The notes beneath the pieces were generated by a model. The model did no database searches and was not told the origin of the DNA. It saw only the letters and a list, made by a program, of their open reading frames with translations. Both the position numbers and the translations under genes were made by a program. DNA of 33,606 nt from Pseudoxanthobacter soli DSM 19599 (GTDB lineage Bacteria; Pseudomonadota; Alphaproteobacteria; Rhizobiales; Segnochrobactraceae), in contig CAMDHY010000041.1 of the NCBI GenBank assembly GCA_945898215.1, positions 1 through 33,606 on the forward strand. Reading direction: 5' to 3'. Below, piece after piece: positions 7,184-15,218 of the stretch. Position 1 is the stretch's first letter. Every line of letters begins with the position of its first letter.

Positions 7184-8986
7184 TCAGCCCGCCGCGCGAA
7201 AGGCCCGCCAGCCCCCGAAATCGGTGATCTCGCGCGCCGCGGCGAGCCCGCTCGCCTCACACAGGAAGCCCGGCGCCTCGCTGCCGTCGTCGAGCCGCAC
7301 CTTGCCGATGCCGAGCGGCGCCGGGATCGCCGCGACGAACGGCCCGAAGGCCTCGGCCGGCAGCGACCACAGCTCCACCGCGATCCCCGGGCCCGAAAAG
7401 CCCGGCGCGCGCACCAGCCCCGGCTTCGGCGGCGCGGTGCCGTCGAGGGCGTAGAGGCGGTAGTCCGGCGCCGTCCGGCAGGCGCGCTCAAGCACCCCGC
7501 CCCGCGCCACCAGGTCGCCGTTCAGCGGCTCGCCGGAGAGATGGGCGCCGACGACGACGATCGGCAGCCGGGCCGCCGCGGCGGCGGTGCCCGGGGCGGT
7601 CGCCGGCGCCCGCGGCGGGGCGAGGCTGCCGCCGGCATCGACGCCGGGGCCATAGCCGCCGGCGCGGTGCAGGGGCTCGGCGACGGCCGCCAGCGCGTCG
7701 TCGTGGAAGGCCGGCGCCACCAGCATCGCCCCGACCGGCAGGCCGTTCGCGCGAAAGCCGGCGGGCACGGCGACGGAGCAGCAATCGAGCAGGTTGGCGA
7801 AGTTCGTGTAGATGCCGAGGGTGGCATTCAGCCGAATCGGGTCGGCGAGCACGTCGGCGACCCGGTAGGTCGTCGGCGTCGTCGGCAGCAGCAGCACGTC
7901 GATCGTCGCCCACTCGACCTCCGCGCGGCGGCGCAGCTCGGCGAGGCGGTAGAGGCCGCGGAAGGCGTCGGCTGCGCTCATCTGGAGCGCCCAGCCGAGG
8001 ATGGTGTGGACGGTCGGATCCATCGCCGCGCCGTGCTCGCGGAAGAACGGCTCTATGGCGGCGAGACGCTCGGCGACCCACGGGCCGGCGTAGAGATAGT
8101 CGGCCGTCTCGCGGAAGGGACGGTAGTCGATCGCGACGGGGCGGTGGCCGGCGGCGACCATCCGCGCGATGGCGGCATCGTAGGCCGCCTCCGCCTCGGC
8201 GTCGCCGAAGAAGGCGCGGTCGCCACCGGTGAGCACGCCTACGCGGAGCGGGCCAGCGGGCAGCGGCTGCTGCCGGGCCTCGCGCGAATAGGCGTCGCCG
8301 GCGTCGAGGCCCTCGGCGAGGCGGCGCACGAGGGTGGCGTCGTCGACTGTGGTGGCGAACACCGAGACGCAGTCGAGGGTGCGGCAGGCCGGCAGCACGC
8401 CGGTGGTGGGCAGTAGCCCGAGCGACGGCTTCACGCCGACGATGTTGTTGAAGGCGGCGGGCACGCGGCCGGAGCCGGCGGTGTCGGTGCCGAGCGAGAA
8501 CGGCACCTGTCCGCTCGCGACGGCGATGGCAGAGCCCGAGCTCGAGCCGCCCGACACGTACTCGGCGTCGAACACCGAGCGCGGCGCACCGTGCGGTGAG
8601 CGGACACCGACGAGGCCGGTGGCGAACTGGTCGAGGTTGGTCTTGCCGATCGGGATGGCGCCGGCCGCCCGGAGCCTGGCGACGACGGTGGCGTCCCGCT
8701 CCGGCGTGAAGGCGAAGGCCGGGCAGGCGGCGGTGGTCGGCACGCCGGCGAGGTCGATGTTGTCCTTCACCGCGAACGGCACGCCCCAGAGCGGCCGGCC
8801 GTCGCGGGGGCCGAGAGCTGCGGCCTCGGCGAGGAGAACGGCGCGGTCGCAAACGGCGATCCAGACGGCCGGATCGCCGTTTGCGATGCGGGAGAGCACG
8901 AGATCGATCGCAGCGACGGGTGTCAGGCGGCCGCTCGCATAGGCCTCCGCGAAATCGGCGATCGCGGGAACGCGCGGCAGCGTCAC
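7184..8986 (-). CDS. atzF: Allophanate hydrolase
   Basis: 600 residues with the two-domain layout of AtzF-type allophanate hydrolase, which converts allophanate (urea-1-carboxylate) to ammonium and carbon dioxide. The N-terminal amidase-signature domain carries Lys74 in GVPFAVKDNID, cis-Ser148 in SGGSSSGSA and nucleophile Ser172 in GTDTAGSGR. The spacing between the three is identical to K91/S165/S189 of the characterised enzyme. The C-terminal domain (about 465-600) has VVVGAHLSGEPLN and the closing GFLCEASGLAAAREITDFGG, typical of AtzF. No urea carboxylase is adjacent, so the source of allophanate may be biuret or another ureide; two cysteine hydrolases of suitable fold are in the window. 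It is divergent from the NAPRTase-like gene, with a possible operator in between. Confidence 0.93.
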   Translation of the reverse strand: MTLPRVPAIADFAEAYASGRLTPVAAIDLVLSRIANGDPAVWIAVCDRAVLLAEAAALGPRDGRPLWGVPFAVKDNIDLAGVPTTAACPAFAFTPERDATVVARLRAAGAIPIGKTNLDQFATGLVGVRSPHGAPRSVFDAEYVSGGSSSGSAIAVASGQVPFSLGTDTAGSGRVPAAFNNIVGVKPSLGLLPTTGVLPACRTLDCVSVFATTVDDATLVRRLAEGLDAGDAYSREARQQPLPAGPLRVGVLTGGDRAFFGDAEAEAAYDAAIARMVAAGHRPVAIDYRPFRETADYLYAGPWVAERLAAIEPFFREHGAAMDPTVHTILGWALQMSAADAFRGLYRLAELRRRAEVEWATIDVLLLPTTPTTYRVADVLADPIRLNATLGIYTNFANLLDCCSVAVPAGFRANGLPVGAMLVAPAFHDDALAAVAEPLHRAGGYGPGVDAGGSLAPPRAPATAPGTAAAAARLPIVVVGAHLSGEPLNGDLVARGGVLERACRTAPDYRLYALDGTAPPKPGLVRAPGFSGPGIAVELWSLPAEAFGPFVAAIPAPLGIGKVRLDDGSEAPGFLCEASGLAAAREITDFGGWRAFRAAG

Positions 8987-9288
8987 GGCCGGGCCCTCCC
9001 GCAGACGGCGGCCCGGGCGGGCGAGACGGTGGGGCCGGGCTGATCGACGAAAACGGCACGCACCACGGTCTGCCTCCAGTGATGGCGCGGCAGCGCGCCG
9101 CGACGGTTGTACACAATAGGGGGAAAACAGATTAGAAAATAGTCACGCACAAGGGATTGGCGGTGGAAGGCGCTGGACGGTTTCGGCCCGCTCGCGGGTG
9201 CTTGACGGCCCGGAGTGGTTGAATCTGCACGGGAAGTGGGGCACGGATCGGTGGCCGACGTTTGCGGCGAGACGGGAGGAGCCCCGCC
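8987..9288. other. Divergent promoter region, allophanate hydrolase / NAPRTase-like
   Basis: This 302-base divergent intergenic region includes a locally AT-richer patch at about 9105-9155 containing TTGTACACAA (9107-9116) and attagaaaatagt, unlike the surrounding GC-rich DNA. This is where promoters for both directions would be expected. A GGGAGG at 9274-9279 serves the gene at 9289. No coding sequence is convincing here. Confidence 0.5.
9107..9116. promoter_or_regulatory. Possible operator TTGTACACAA
   Basis: TTGTACACAA is an imperfect palindrome about 120 bases upstream of the allophanate hydrolase start and 170 bases upstream of the NAPRTase-like start. Its TTGTA-ACAA core resembles the centre of the palindrome at 10641-10660, within which GTATACAAA follows TTC. 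It may be a second site for the same regulator. The match is short, so confidence is low. Confidence 0.3.
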
Positions 9289-10602
9289 ATGCGACAGACC
9301 GACCTCCCCGCCCGCGAAAAGCTGAAGTCAGACATCGCCCGACGCAGCGACGCCTACTTCCTGAAGACGGCGGCGATCGTCGCGGCGCACGGCGACTGCC
9401 GCGCCACCTATGCGGTGTTCCTGCGCACCGACTGCATCGTCGCGGTCGACCGCGCGGTGGAACTCCTGCACGAGCTCTATCCCGCCGACGCCACCTGGCC
9501 GATCGAGGTACGGCGCACCGCGCCGGAGGGCACCATCCTCGCCTCCGGCCGGCCGCTCCTCTACGTCAGCGGCAGCATGACGGCACTGGCGCCGCTCGAG
9601 ACGCTGCTCCTGCAGCGCGTCGGCTTCGCCTGCGTCTCGGCGATGAACGCCTTCACCATGTGCCAGGCGATGCCAAAGGCGTCCTTCATCGCCATGGAAG
9701 CGCGGCACTGCACGGGCGACGACATGCACCTCGCCTGCGCCTACGGGGCGAGCGTCGGCTCACGCACGGCGCAGCTGATGGGCGCCGTCGCCTTCATCGG
9801 CACCTCGACGACGATCGCAGCGCCCTTGTTCGGGGCCACCGAGGGGCTCGGCACCATGCCGCACGCGCTCATCGGCTACGCCAAGGCGCGCATCCTCGCC
9901 CGCGGCGGCGATCCGGACGTGGAGAGCGCCACGCTCGAGGCGGCGAAGCTCTATGCCGAGACCTTCCCGGACGAGACGACCTACACGGTGCTGGTAGACT
10001 ATGACGGGCGCGAGATCACCGACGCGCTGGCGGTTTGCCACTGGTTCTACAGCGAGGCGCGCCTGCAGGACCGGGACAAGAAGCTCGCCTTCCGCATCGA
10101 CACCCACGCCGGCCGCCACCTCGAGGGCCTCGACTGGGGCGGCTCGGTGGAGACGCTCTTGCGCTGGACCCACAAGGGCACGCCGGGCGAGGTCGCCAAG
10201 CTCGCGCTGCAGGGCTTCATGATCGACGACCTCGACGGGCTGTCTTCCGACGAGATCCGCGACAAGTGCCTGTTCGGCACCGGCGTCACGGCGGCGAGCA
10301 TCGTGCGCTTCCGCAAGGCGCTCGACGACGCCGGCTACAAGACGCCGACGATCGTCGCCTCCAGCGGCTTCGACGTCCTGAAGTGCCGCGTCTTCGGCAA
10401 TCTCGGCATCCCCGTCGACGTCGTCGGCACCGGCAGCTTCATCCCGGCGAAGATCAACCGCACCCACGCCACCGCCGACATCGTCCGCTACGAGATGCCG
10501 GACGCCGAGGGAAACCTCGTGCCGTTCGACCTCGTCAAGGTCGGCCGCGAGCACCTCCTGATGGGCGCCGGCCGGCTTTCGCCGGAGCCCCGCGAGCGCT
10601 GA
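9289..10602 (+). CDS. Nicotinate phosphoribosyltransferase-like protein
   Basis: 437 residues, similar in length to NAPRTases. The enzyme class makes nicotinate mononucleotide from nicotinate and PRPP. Visible blocks are an N-terminal RSDAYFLKTAAIVAAHGD, then LYVSGSMTALAPLETLLLQRVGF, a central GTSTTIAAPLFG then GLGTMPHALIGYAKA, AFRIDTHAGRHLEGLDWGG and a phosphate-binding ASSGFDVLKC segment before GIPVDVVGTGSF. The IDTHAG motif replaces the more common LDSGD, as in divergent NAPRTase-like branches, so substrate may differ. The ATG at 9289 has GGGAGG at 9274-9279; an in-frame TTG at 9262 has no such site. The next gene, the periplasmic binding protein, starts 73 bases downstream behind its own promoter-like sequence. 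Involvement in nicotinate salvage is inferred from family and from neighbouring nucleoside enzymes. Confidence 0.82.
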   Translation: MRQTDLPAREKLKSDIARRSDAYFLKTAAIVAAHGDCRATYAVFLRTDCIVAVDRAVELLHELYPADATWPIEVRRTAPEGTILASGRPLLYVSGSMTALAPLETLLLQRVGFACVSAMNAFTMCQAMPKASFIAMEARHCTGDDMHLACAYGASVGSRTAQLMGAVAFIGTSTTIAAPLFGATEGLGTMPHALIGYAKARILARGGDPDVESATLEAAKLYAETFPDETTYTVLVDYDGREITDALAVCHWFYSEARLQDRDKKLAFRIDTHAGRHLEGLDWGGSVETLLRWTHKGTPGEVAKLALQGFMIDDLDGLSSDEIRDKCLFGTGVTAASIVRFRKALDDAGYKTPTIVASSGFDVLKCRVFGNLGIPVDVVGTGSFIPAKINRTHATADIVRYEMPDAEGNLVPFDLVKVGREHLLMGAGRLSPEPRER

Positions 10603-10613
10603 CCACATCGGCG

Positions 10614-10643
10614 TTGACAGAACTGGCGCCGCGGCCTCAAACT
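10614..10643 (+). promoter_or_regulatory. Candidate promoter with TTGACA -35 box
   Basis: A perfect TTGACA at 10614-10619 lies 56 bases before the solute-binding protein ATG. The -10 region at 10637-10643 (tcaaact) is a poor match to TATAAT, though alphaproteobacterial promoters often depend mainly on the -35 box. The palindrome at 10641-10660 would sit at or just after the -10 region, where a bound repressor blocks initiation. Confidence 0.5.
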
Positions 10644-10660
10644 GTTCGTATACAAACAGT
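10641..10660. promoter_or_regulatory. 20-bp operator palindrome before ABC importer operon
   Basis: ACTGTTCGTATACAAACAGT pairs with its own reverse complement at 18 of 20 positions: perfect six-base arms ACTGTT/AACAGT and a palindromic GTATAC core. It lies between a TTGACA box and the ribosome binding site CGGAGGGG (10661-10668). GTATAC-centred palindromes are typical of FadR/GntR-type regulators, but no such regulator is encoded in the window, so the binding protein is unknown. Confidence 0.7.
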
Positions 10661-10675
10661 CGGAGGGGTCCGATC

Positions 10676-11755
10676 ATGCGCACTCTCGTCGATCGCCGTC
10701 GCTTCAACCTCCTGCTCGGGGCCGGCGTCGCCGCCGGCGCGCTGGGCACCCGCATGCCGCGCGCCCGTGCGGCCAACAAGATCACCGTGCTCAACTGGCA
10801 GGGCTACGGCACCGACGAAGCCTGGGCGCTGAAGCTGTTCGCGGAGCAGACCGGCATCGAGGTGGTGCACGACTATTTCAACTCCGAACAGGAGATGTTC
10901 ACCAAGCTTCGGACCAATCCGGGCGCCTACGACGTCGCGCTGATCAACAGCGCCTGGACGAGCCGTATCGCCGAGGAAGGCCTGCTCGACCCGATCGATT
11001 TCAACACGGTGCCTAACTCCGCCGACCTCGACCCGCTGCTGCGAGACAGCTCGAACTTCGCCTTCGACGGCAAGCCCTACGGCGTCGCCTGGGTGTGGGG
11101 CATGAACGGCCTCGGCGTCCGCAAGGACAAGGCCGCCGGCGCGCAGTCGCTCGAGGTGCTGTGGTCGCCGGAGGCGGTCGGCCGCGTCGCCCTTTATGAC
11201 GACGCCATCACCGAGGTCGGCATCGCCGCCCTCCTCTTCGGCGAGAGCATCAACGACCCGAAGGACATGAAGGCCATCGTCGAGAAGCTCAAGGCGATGA
11301 AGCCGAACGTCAAGCTGATCTGGTCGAGCGAGGACCAGTGGAACAAGGCGTTCTCCGCCGGCGAGTTCGACTACTCGATCTACTGGTCGGGTGCCGCCGG
11401 CCGCTCGCAGAAGACGTTCAAGCTGCCGGTCGAGTTCATCGTGCCGACGGAAGGCGCGATCGGCTGGCTGGACGGCCTGTCCGTGCCCGCCTCGGCGCCG
11501 AACAAGGCGGAAGCGTTGTCGTTCATCAATTACATGATCGACCCGAAGTTCTATGTGCAGTGGGCGACCGAGGTCGGCGCGCCGGCGTCGGCGAACGCCA
11601 AGGCGATGGAGGAGCTGCCGGCGGACGATCCGCAGAAGCTCATCCACAAGACCGAGTACCTGAAGAACCTGCAGTTCATGTCGCCGATGCCCGACGAGCG
11701 CCGCCAGGCCTTCGTCGACGCCTGGGAAGAGGTGAAGGCGTTCTACGCCTCCTGA
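10676..11755 (+). CDS. PotD-like periplasmic solute-binding protein
   Basis: 359 residues of the spermidine/putrescine-type (PotD/PotF) extracellular binding family. The N-terminus DRRRFNLLLGAGVAAGALG has a twin arginine followed by a hydrophobic stretch, a Tat-like signal ending near PRARA. Mature landmarks are LNWQGYGTDEAWALKLF (equivalent to NWTEYV of PotD), YDVALINSAWTSRIAEEGLL and YGVAWVWGMNGLGVRKD. The C-terminal FINYMIDPKFYVQWATEVG is also typical. Ligand-contacting aromatic and acidic residues of true PotD are not clearly conserved in order, so the ligand need not be a polyamine. It is the first gene of a collinear importer, glycosidase and ribokinase run. Confidence 0.88.
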   Translation: MRTLVDRRRFNLLLGAGVAAGALGTRMPRARAANKITVLNWQGYGTDEAWALKLFAEQTGIEVVHDYFNSEQEMFTKLRTNPGAYDVALINSAWTSRIAEEGLLDPIDFNTVPNSADLDPLLRDSSNFAFDGKPYGVAWVWGMNGLGVRKDKAAGAQSLEVLWSPEAVGRVALYDDAITEVGIAALLFGESINDPKDMKAIVEKLKAMKPNVKLIWSSEDQWNKAFSAGEFDYSIYWSGAAGRSQKTFKLPVEFIVPTEGAIGWLDGLSVPASAPNKAEALSFINYMIDPKFYVQWATEVGAPASANAKAMEELPADDPQKLIHKTEYLKNLQFMSPMPDERRQAFVDAWEEVKAFYAS

Positions 11756-11791
11756 GGCGAGCACGCACTCCGAGGCAGAGACACCTGAACG

Positions 11792-11815
11792 GGCGCCGGC
11801 TTGACCGCCGGCGCC
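11792..11815 (+). terminator. Intercistronic hairpin after solute-binding protein gene
   Basis: GGCGCCGGC (11792-11800) and GCCGGCGCC (11807-11815) form a perfect nine-base stem around the loop ttgacc, in the 88-base gap between the binding-protein stop and the first permease. There is no T-run. Stem-loops here commonly stabilise the upstream message or partly terminate, so that binding protein is made in excess of membrane subunits. That role is inferred. Confidence 0.55.
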
Positions 11816-11843
11816 GCACTCCCCGGCGGCAGGCGAGGCAGGC

Positions 11844-12734
11844 ATGAGCGAGCCGCAGAGCGGCGCGCCGGCACGGCGCGGCCTTTCTCCCGGTGCCGTC
11901 ACGGCGGCACTGGTGACACCGGCCTATCTGTGGCTGACGGTGGCGATCTTCCTACCGCTCGTCGCCATGCTGGTGTTCTCGTTCCTGACCGCCGCGCCGT
12001 TCGGCAATCGCGCCGTCGAGTTCACCGGCGCCCACTATCTCGTCTTCTACAACCGGCCCTACCTCGTCGAGGTGGCGCTGCGCTCGCTGGCGCTCGGCGC
12101 CTGGACGACCGGCATCTGTGCCCTGATCGGCCTGCCGGCGGCGCTCGCCCTGTCGCGGGCCTTCCGCGGCCGCACCCGGGAGGTGCTGTTCTTCCTCGTC
12201 ATCCTGCCGTTCTGGACGAACGGCCTCGTTCGCGTGTTCTCGTGGACGATGGTGCTGCGCGAGAACGGCATCCTCGACGACATCGTGCGGGCTTTCTGGG
12301 CGGACGCGCCGTCGATCGGCATCCTCTACAGCTACCCGGCGATCGTCGTCGGGCTGGTGCACGCCTACCTGCCCTACATGATCCTCACCTGCTACCTCTC
12401 GGTCGTCGCCATCGACGACGAGATCCTCGAGGCGGCCCGAAGCCTCGGGGCGCGGGCGCCGGTGGTGTTCGGCAAGATCGTGCTGCCGCTGGCCGCCCCC
12501 GGGCTCATTGCGGGCTCGGTGCTGATCTTCGTGCCGGTGATCGGCTCGTTCATGGAGCCGCGCATCCTCGGCGGCACGGCGGGCGTCACCATCGGCACCG
12601 TCATCGAGGACCAGTTCACCCAGGCCTTCAACTGGCCGCTCGGCTCGGCGCTGTCGTTCATCATGCTGGCGGTCGTGCTCGTCGTCTTCGCCGTGTTCTC
12701 GCGCGCCCTGCGCGGCCGGCTGACGCTGTCGTGA
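11844..12734 (+). CDS. PotB-like ABC importer permease
   Basis: 296-residue inner-membrane permease. After a short cytoplasmic start it has LVTPAYLWLTVAIFLPLVAMLVFSF as membrane segment 1, with about six segments in total. The EAA loop that contacts the ATPase is visible as EILEAARSLGARAPVVFGKIVLPLAAPGL. GTVIEDQFTQAFNWPLGSALSFIML is a typical PotB-type C-terminal block. It pairs with the following PotC-like permease, whose start is eight bases after this stop. Substrate is unproven; PotB-like permeases serve polyamines and many other solutes. Confidence 0.92.
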   Translation: MSEPQSGAPARRGLSPGAVTAALVTPAYLWLTVAIFLPLVAMLVFSFLTAAPFGNRAVEFTGAHYLVFYNRPYLVEVALRSLALGAWTTGICALIGLPAALALSRAFRGRTREVLFFLVILPFWTNGLVRVFSWTMVLRENGILDDIVRAFWADAPSIGILYSYPAIVVGLVHAYLPYMILTCYLSVVAIDDEILEAARSLGARAPVVFGKIVLPLAAPGLIAGSVLIFVPVIGSFMEPRILGGTAGVTIGTVIEDQFTQAFNWPLGSALSFIMLAVVLVVFAVFSRALRGRLTLS

Positions 12735-12741
12735 GGGCGGC

Positions 12742-13521
12742 ATGACGGCGCTGGGCAAGCTGTTCCTCTTCGCGGTGCTGGGCTTCCTCTACCTGCCGGT
12801 GGCGGTGCTGGTGGCGATGGCCTTCAACGCCTCGCCGCTCTACGCGCTGCCGTTCGAGTTCACGACGCACTGGTTCGAGGAGCTCGCCGGCAACGACAAG
12901 CTGCTCGCCGCCACCCGCAACTCCGTGCTGATCGCCATCCTGACGACGGTGCTCGCGACCGTGATCGGCGCGCTCGCGGCGATCGCGCTGTCGCGCCGGC
13001 GCTTCCGCGGCCGCACGCTGCTGCGGCTGCTGCTGTTGCCGCCGATCGCCATTCCCTGGCTGATCATCGGCACGGCGATGCTGGTCTTCTTCTTCTGGAC
13101 GGGCATCGGCCGCGGCCTGCACGCGATGGTGCTCGGCCACGTCGCGCTCGCCATTCCCTATGTCGTGCTCGTCGTCGGTGCCGGCCTCAACAACACCCGC
13201 ATCGACCTCGAGGAGGCGGCGATGAGCCTCGGCTCGACGCCTTTGCACGCCTTCTTCGCGGTGACGCTGCCACTCCTGATGCCGAGCCTGATCGCCGCCG
13301 CGCTGTTCGCCTTCGCGGTGTCGCTCGACCAGTTCGTCATCTCCTATTTCCTGGCGACGCCGGGCGTCTCGACTCTGCCGGTGGAGATCTACACCTCGAT
13401 CCGCAAGGGCTTCACGCCTGAGGTCAACGCGGTGTCCTCGCTGCTGCTCGCCGCCTCGATGATCCTCATCATCATCTTCGCGCGGCTCACCAAGGTCGGA
13501 GGCGTCAGTGGCCGCCGTTGA
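12742..13521 (+). CDS. PotC-like ABC importer permease
   Basis: 259-residue second permease. FLFAVLGFLYLPVAVLVAMAFNASP is membrane segment 1, followed by the binding-protein-dependent transport domain. Its EAA loop reads IDLEEAAMSLGSTPLHAFFAVTLPLLMPSL. The SLDQFVISYFLATPGVSTLPVEIY block is diagnostic of PotC/PotI-type subunits. The gene overlaps the ATPase gene by 14 bases. Together with the PotB-like protein it forms the membrane channel of the importer. Confidence 0.93.
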   Translation: MTALGKLFLFAVLGFLYLPVAVLVAMAFNASPLYALPFEFTTHWFEELAGNDKLLAATRNSVLIAILTTVLATVIGALAAIALSRRRFRGRTLLRLLLLPPIAIPWLIIGTAMLVFFFWTGIGRGLHAMVLGHVALAIPYVVLVVGAGLNNTRIDLEEAAMSLGSTPLHAFFAVTLPLLMPSLIAAALFAFAVSLDQFVISYFLATPGVSTLPVEIYTSIRKGFTPEVNAVSSLLLAASMILIIIFARLTKVGGVSGRR

Positions 13522-14569
13522 CGCTGAGACGATCGGCAAGAGCTACGGCGCCACGGCGGTGCTCGACGACGTGTCGCTCCGCTTCGAGGACGGGCGGTTC
13601 ACCAGCCTGCTCGGCCCGTCCGGCTCGGGCAAGACGACGCTGCTCCGGATCGTCGCCGGCTTCGTCACCGCCGACCGCGGCCGCATCCTGATCGGCGGCG
13701 AGGACGTCACGTCCGTGCCGGTCTGGAAGCGCGCCATCGGCATGGTGTTCCAATCCTACGCCCTGTTCCCGCACATGAGCGTCGACGACAACGTCGCCTT
13801 CGGCCTCGCCCGCCGCGGCGTGCGCGGCGCGGAGGCGAGCCGCCGCGTCGGCGAGGCGCTGGAGATGGTGCGGCTGTCCGGCTTCGGGGCGCGGCGGCCG
13901 AAGGAGCTCTCCGGCGGCCAGCAGCAGCGCGTCGCGCTCGCCCGCGCCATCGTCACTCGGCCGCGAGTGCTGCTCCTCGACGAGCCGCTGTCGGCCCTCG
14001 ACCGGCGGCTCCGGCAGGAGATGCAGGTGGAGCTGAAGCGCATCCAGCGCGAGGTCGGCATCACCACGATCTTCGTCACACACGACCAGGAGGAGGCGCT
14101 GGCGCTCTCCGACCACGTCGCCATCCTCGACCGTGGCCGCATCGTCCAGGCGGGGCCGCCGGGCGAGATCTACGAGCGGCCGGCGACGCGGTTCGCGGCG
14201 AGCTTTCTCGGCGATGCCAACTTCCTCGAGGGCGTTGTGGCCGAGGGTGGCGTCATCGTCGGCGGCGTGCTGGTGCGGACCGATGACCCGTTGCCGGCGC
14301 CGGGCACCAAGGCGCTGCTCGCCGTGCGGCCGGAGAAGATCGCCCTCGTCCCGGCGTGGGGCGCCGCCCCGGCCGGCCACAACGCCGTGCCGGCGACGGT
14401 GCGGCAGGTGGTGTATGCCGGCGCGGCCTCCACCTACCTCCTCGACGGGCCGGGCGGCGTCGCGCTTACGGTGTTTGCGCAGAACCGCACCGGCGGGCCG
14501 GTGGCGGAGGCGGGTGCGACGGTGACGCTCGCCTTCCCGCCCAAGCAGACCATCCTGATAAAGGACTGA
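13508..14569 (+). CDS. PotA-like ABC importer ATPase
   Basis: 353 residues starting at GTG within the end of the permease gene, so translation is probably coupled. Walker A GPSGSGKT is at 36-43, the Q-loop in VFQSYALFPHMSV, the ABC signature LSGGQQQR at 134-141, Walker B LLLDEP at 155-160 and the H-loop in FVTHDQEEAL. The C-terminal extension (about 240-353) is a TOBE domain, with LAVRPEKIALVP and a closing VTLAFPPKQTILI. It energises the PotB/PotC-like channel. Only four bases separate its stop codon from the cysteine hydrolase ATG. Confidence 0.95.
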   Translation: MAAVDAETIGKSYGATAVLDDVSLRFEDGRFTSLLGPSGSGKTTLLRIVAGFVTADRGRILIGGEDVTSVPVWKRAIGMVFQSYALFPHMSVDDNVAFGLARRGVRGAEASRRVGEALEMVRLSGFGARRPKELSGGQQQRVALARAIVTRPRVLLLDEPLSALDRRLRQEMQVELKRIQREVGITTIFVTHDQEEALALSDHVAILDRGRIVQAGPPGEIYERPATRFAASFLGDANFLEGVVAEGGVIVGGVLVRTDDPLPAPGTKALLAVRPEKIALVPAWGAAPAGHNAVPATVRQVVYAGAASTYLLDGPGGVALTVFAQNRTGGPVAEAGATVTLAFPPKQTILIKD

Positions 14570-14572
14570 GGC

Positions 14573-15172
14573 ATGCTCCCCTTCGGCCCCCTCGGACCCG
14601 GCACCGTGCACGTCGCGGTCGACCTGCAGCGCATCTTCGCCGAAGAGACGGCCTGGCAGTGCACGGCGATCCCGGCGATCGTGCCGAACGTCGTCCGCCT
14701 CGCCTGCGCGAAGCCCGGCCGGACGGTGTGGACGCGCTTCGTCGTGCCCCACCACCACGACGACGCGCCGGGCATGTGGCGCGACTACTACCGCCACTGG
14801 GCGCAGTTCACCGGGCGCAACATGGACGCGGCGATGGTCGACCTCGTCGACGATCTCCTGCCGCACGCCGACCCGGAGCTCGTCATCGACAAGCTCACCT
14901 ATTCCGCCTTCGAGGTACCGGCCTTCGCCGAGCTGCTCGACCGGCTCGGCGCCGACACGCTGGTGTTTTCCGGCGTCGAGACCGACGTCTGCGTGCTCGG
15001 CACGCTCTTGCCGGCGATCGACCGCGGCTACCGCGTCGTCGCGGTGTCGGACGCGCTCGCCTCGTCGTCCGAGGCCGGCCACCGGGCGACGCTCGACGCC
15101 GTGCTGCCGCGCTTCGACCGGCAGGTCGAGATCGCCACCACCGACGACGTCCTGAAGGCCTGGCAGGGTTGA
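14573..15172 (+). CDS. Isochorismatase-family cysteine hydrolase (second)
   Basis: 199 residues, slightly short but complete for the family. The catalytic triad is Asp17 in VAVDLQRIF, Lys107 in VIDKLTYSAF and Cys140 in SGVETDVCVLGTLL. GVETDVCV is close to the motif of nicotinamidase/isochorismatase-type amidohydrolases. The HHHDD run at about 60-64 (VVPHHHDDAPG) is suggestive of a metal site but unproven. The ATG lies four bases after the importer ATPase stop, so it is in the importer operon and probably acts on the imported compound or its released base. With an NAPRTase-like gene at the other end of the run, a nicotinamidase-like role is one option; a ureide amidohydrolase is another. Confidence 0.88.
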   Translation: MLPFGPLGPGTVHVAVDLQRIFAEETAWQCTAIPAIVPNVVRLACAKPGRTVWTRFVVPHHHDDAPGMWRDYYRHWAQFTGRNMDAAMVDLVDDLLPHADPELVIDKLTYSAFEVPAFAELLDRLGADTLVFSGVETDVCVLGTLLPAIDRGYRVVAVSDALASSSEAGHRATLDAVLPRFDRQVEIATTDDVLKAWQG

Positions 15173-15218
15173 CCGCCCTGCCCTCGTGAACGTCTAGCCC
15201 GTTGAAAGTCTGGGGACC

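Noticed and set aside
9262-9288. Upstream TTG start for the NAPRTase-like gene
   Set aside because: The TTG has no ribosome binding site, while GGGAGG at 9274-9279 is correctly spaced for the ATG at 9289.
10676-14569. Calling the importer a spermidine/putrescine system
   Set aside because: The family is PotABCD-like, but ligand residues are not clearly conserved and all operon partners concern sugars, nucleosides or amides, so no polyamine substrate was assigned.
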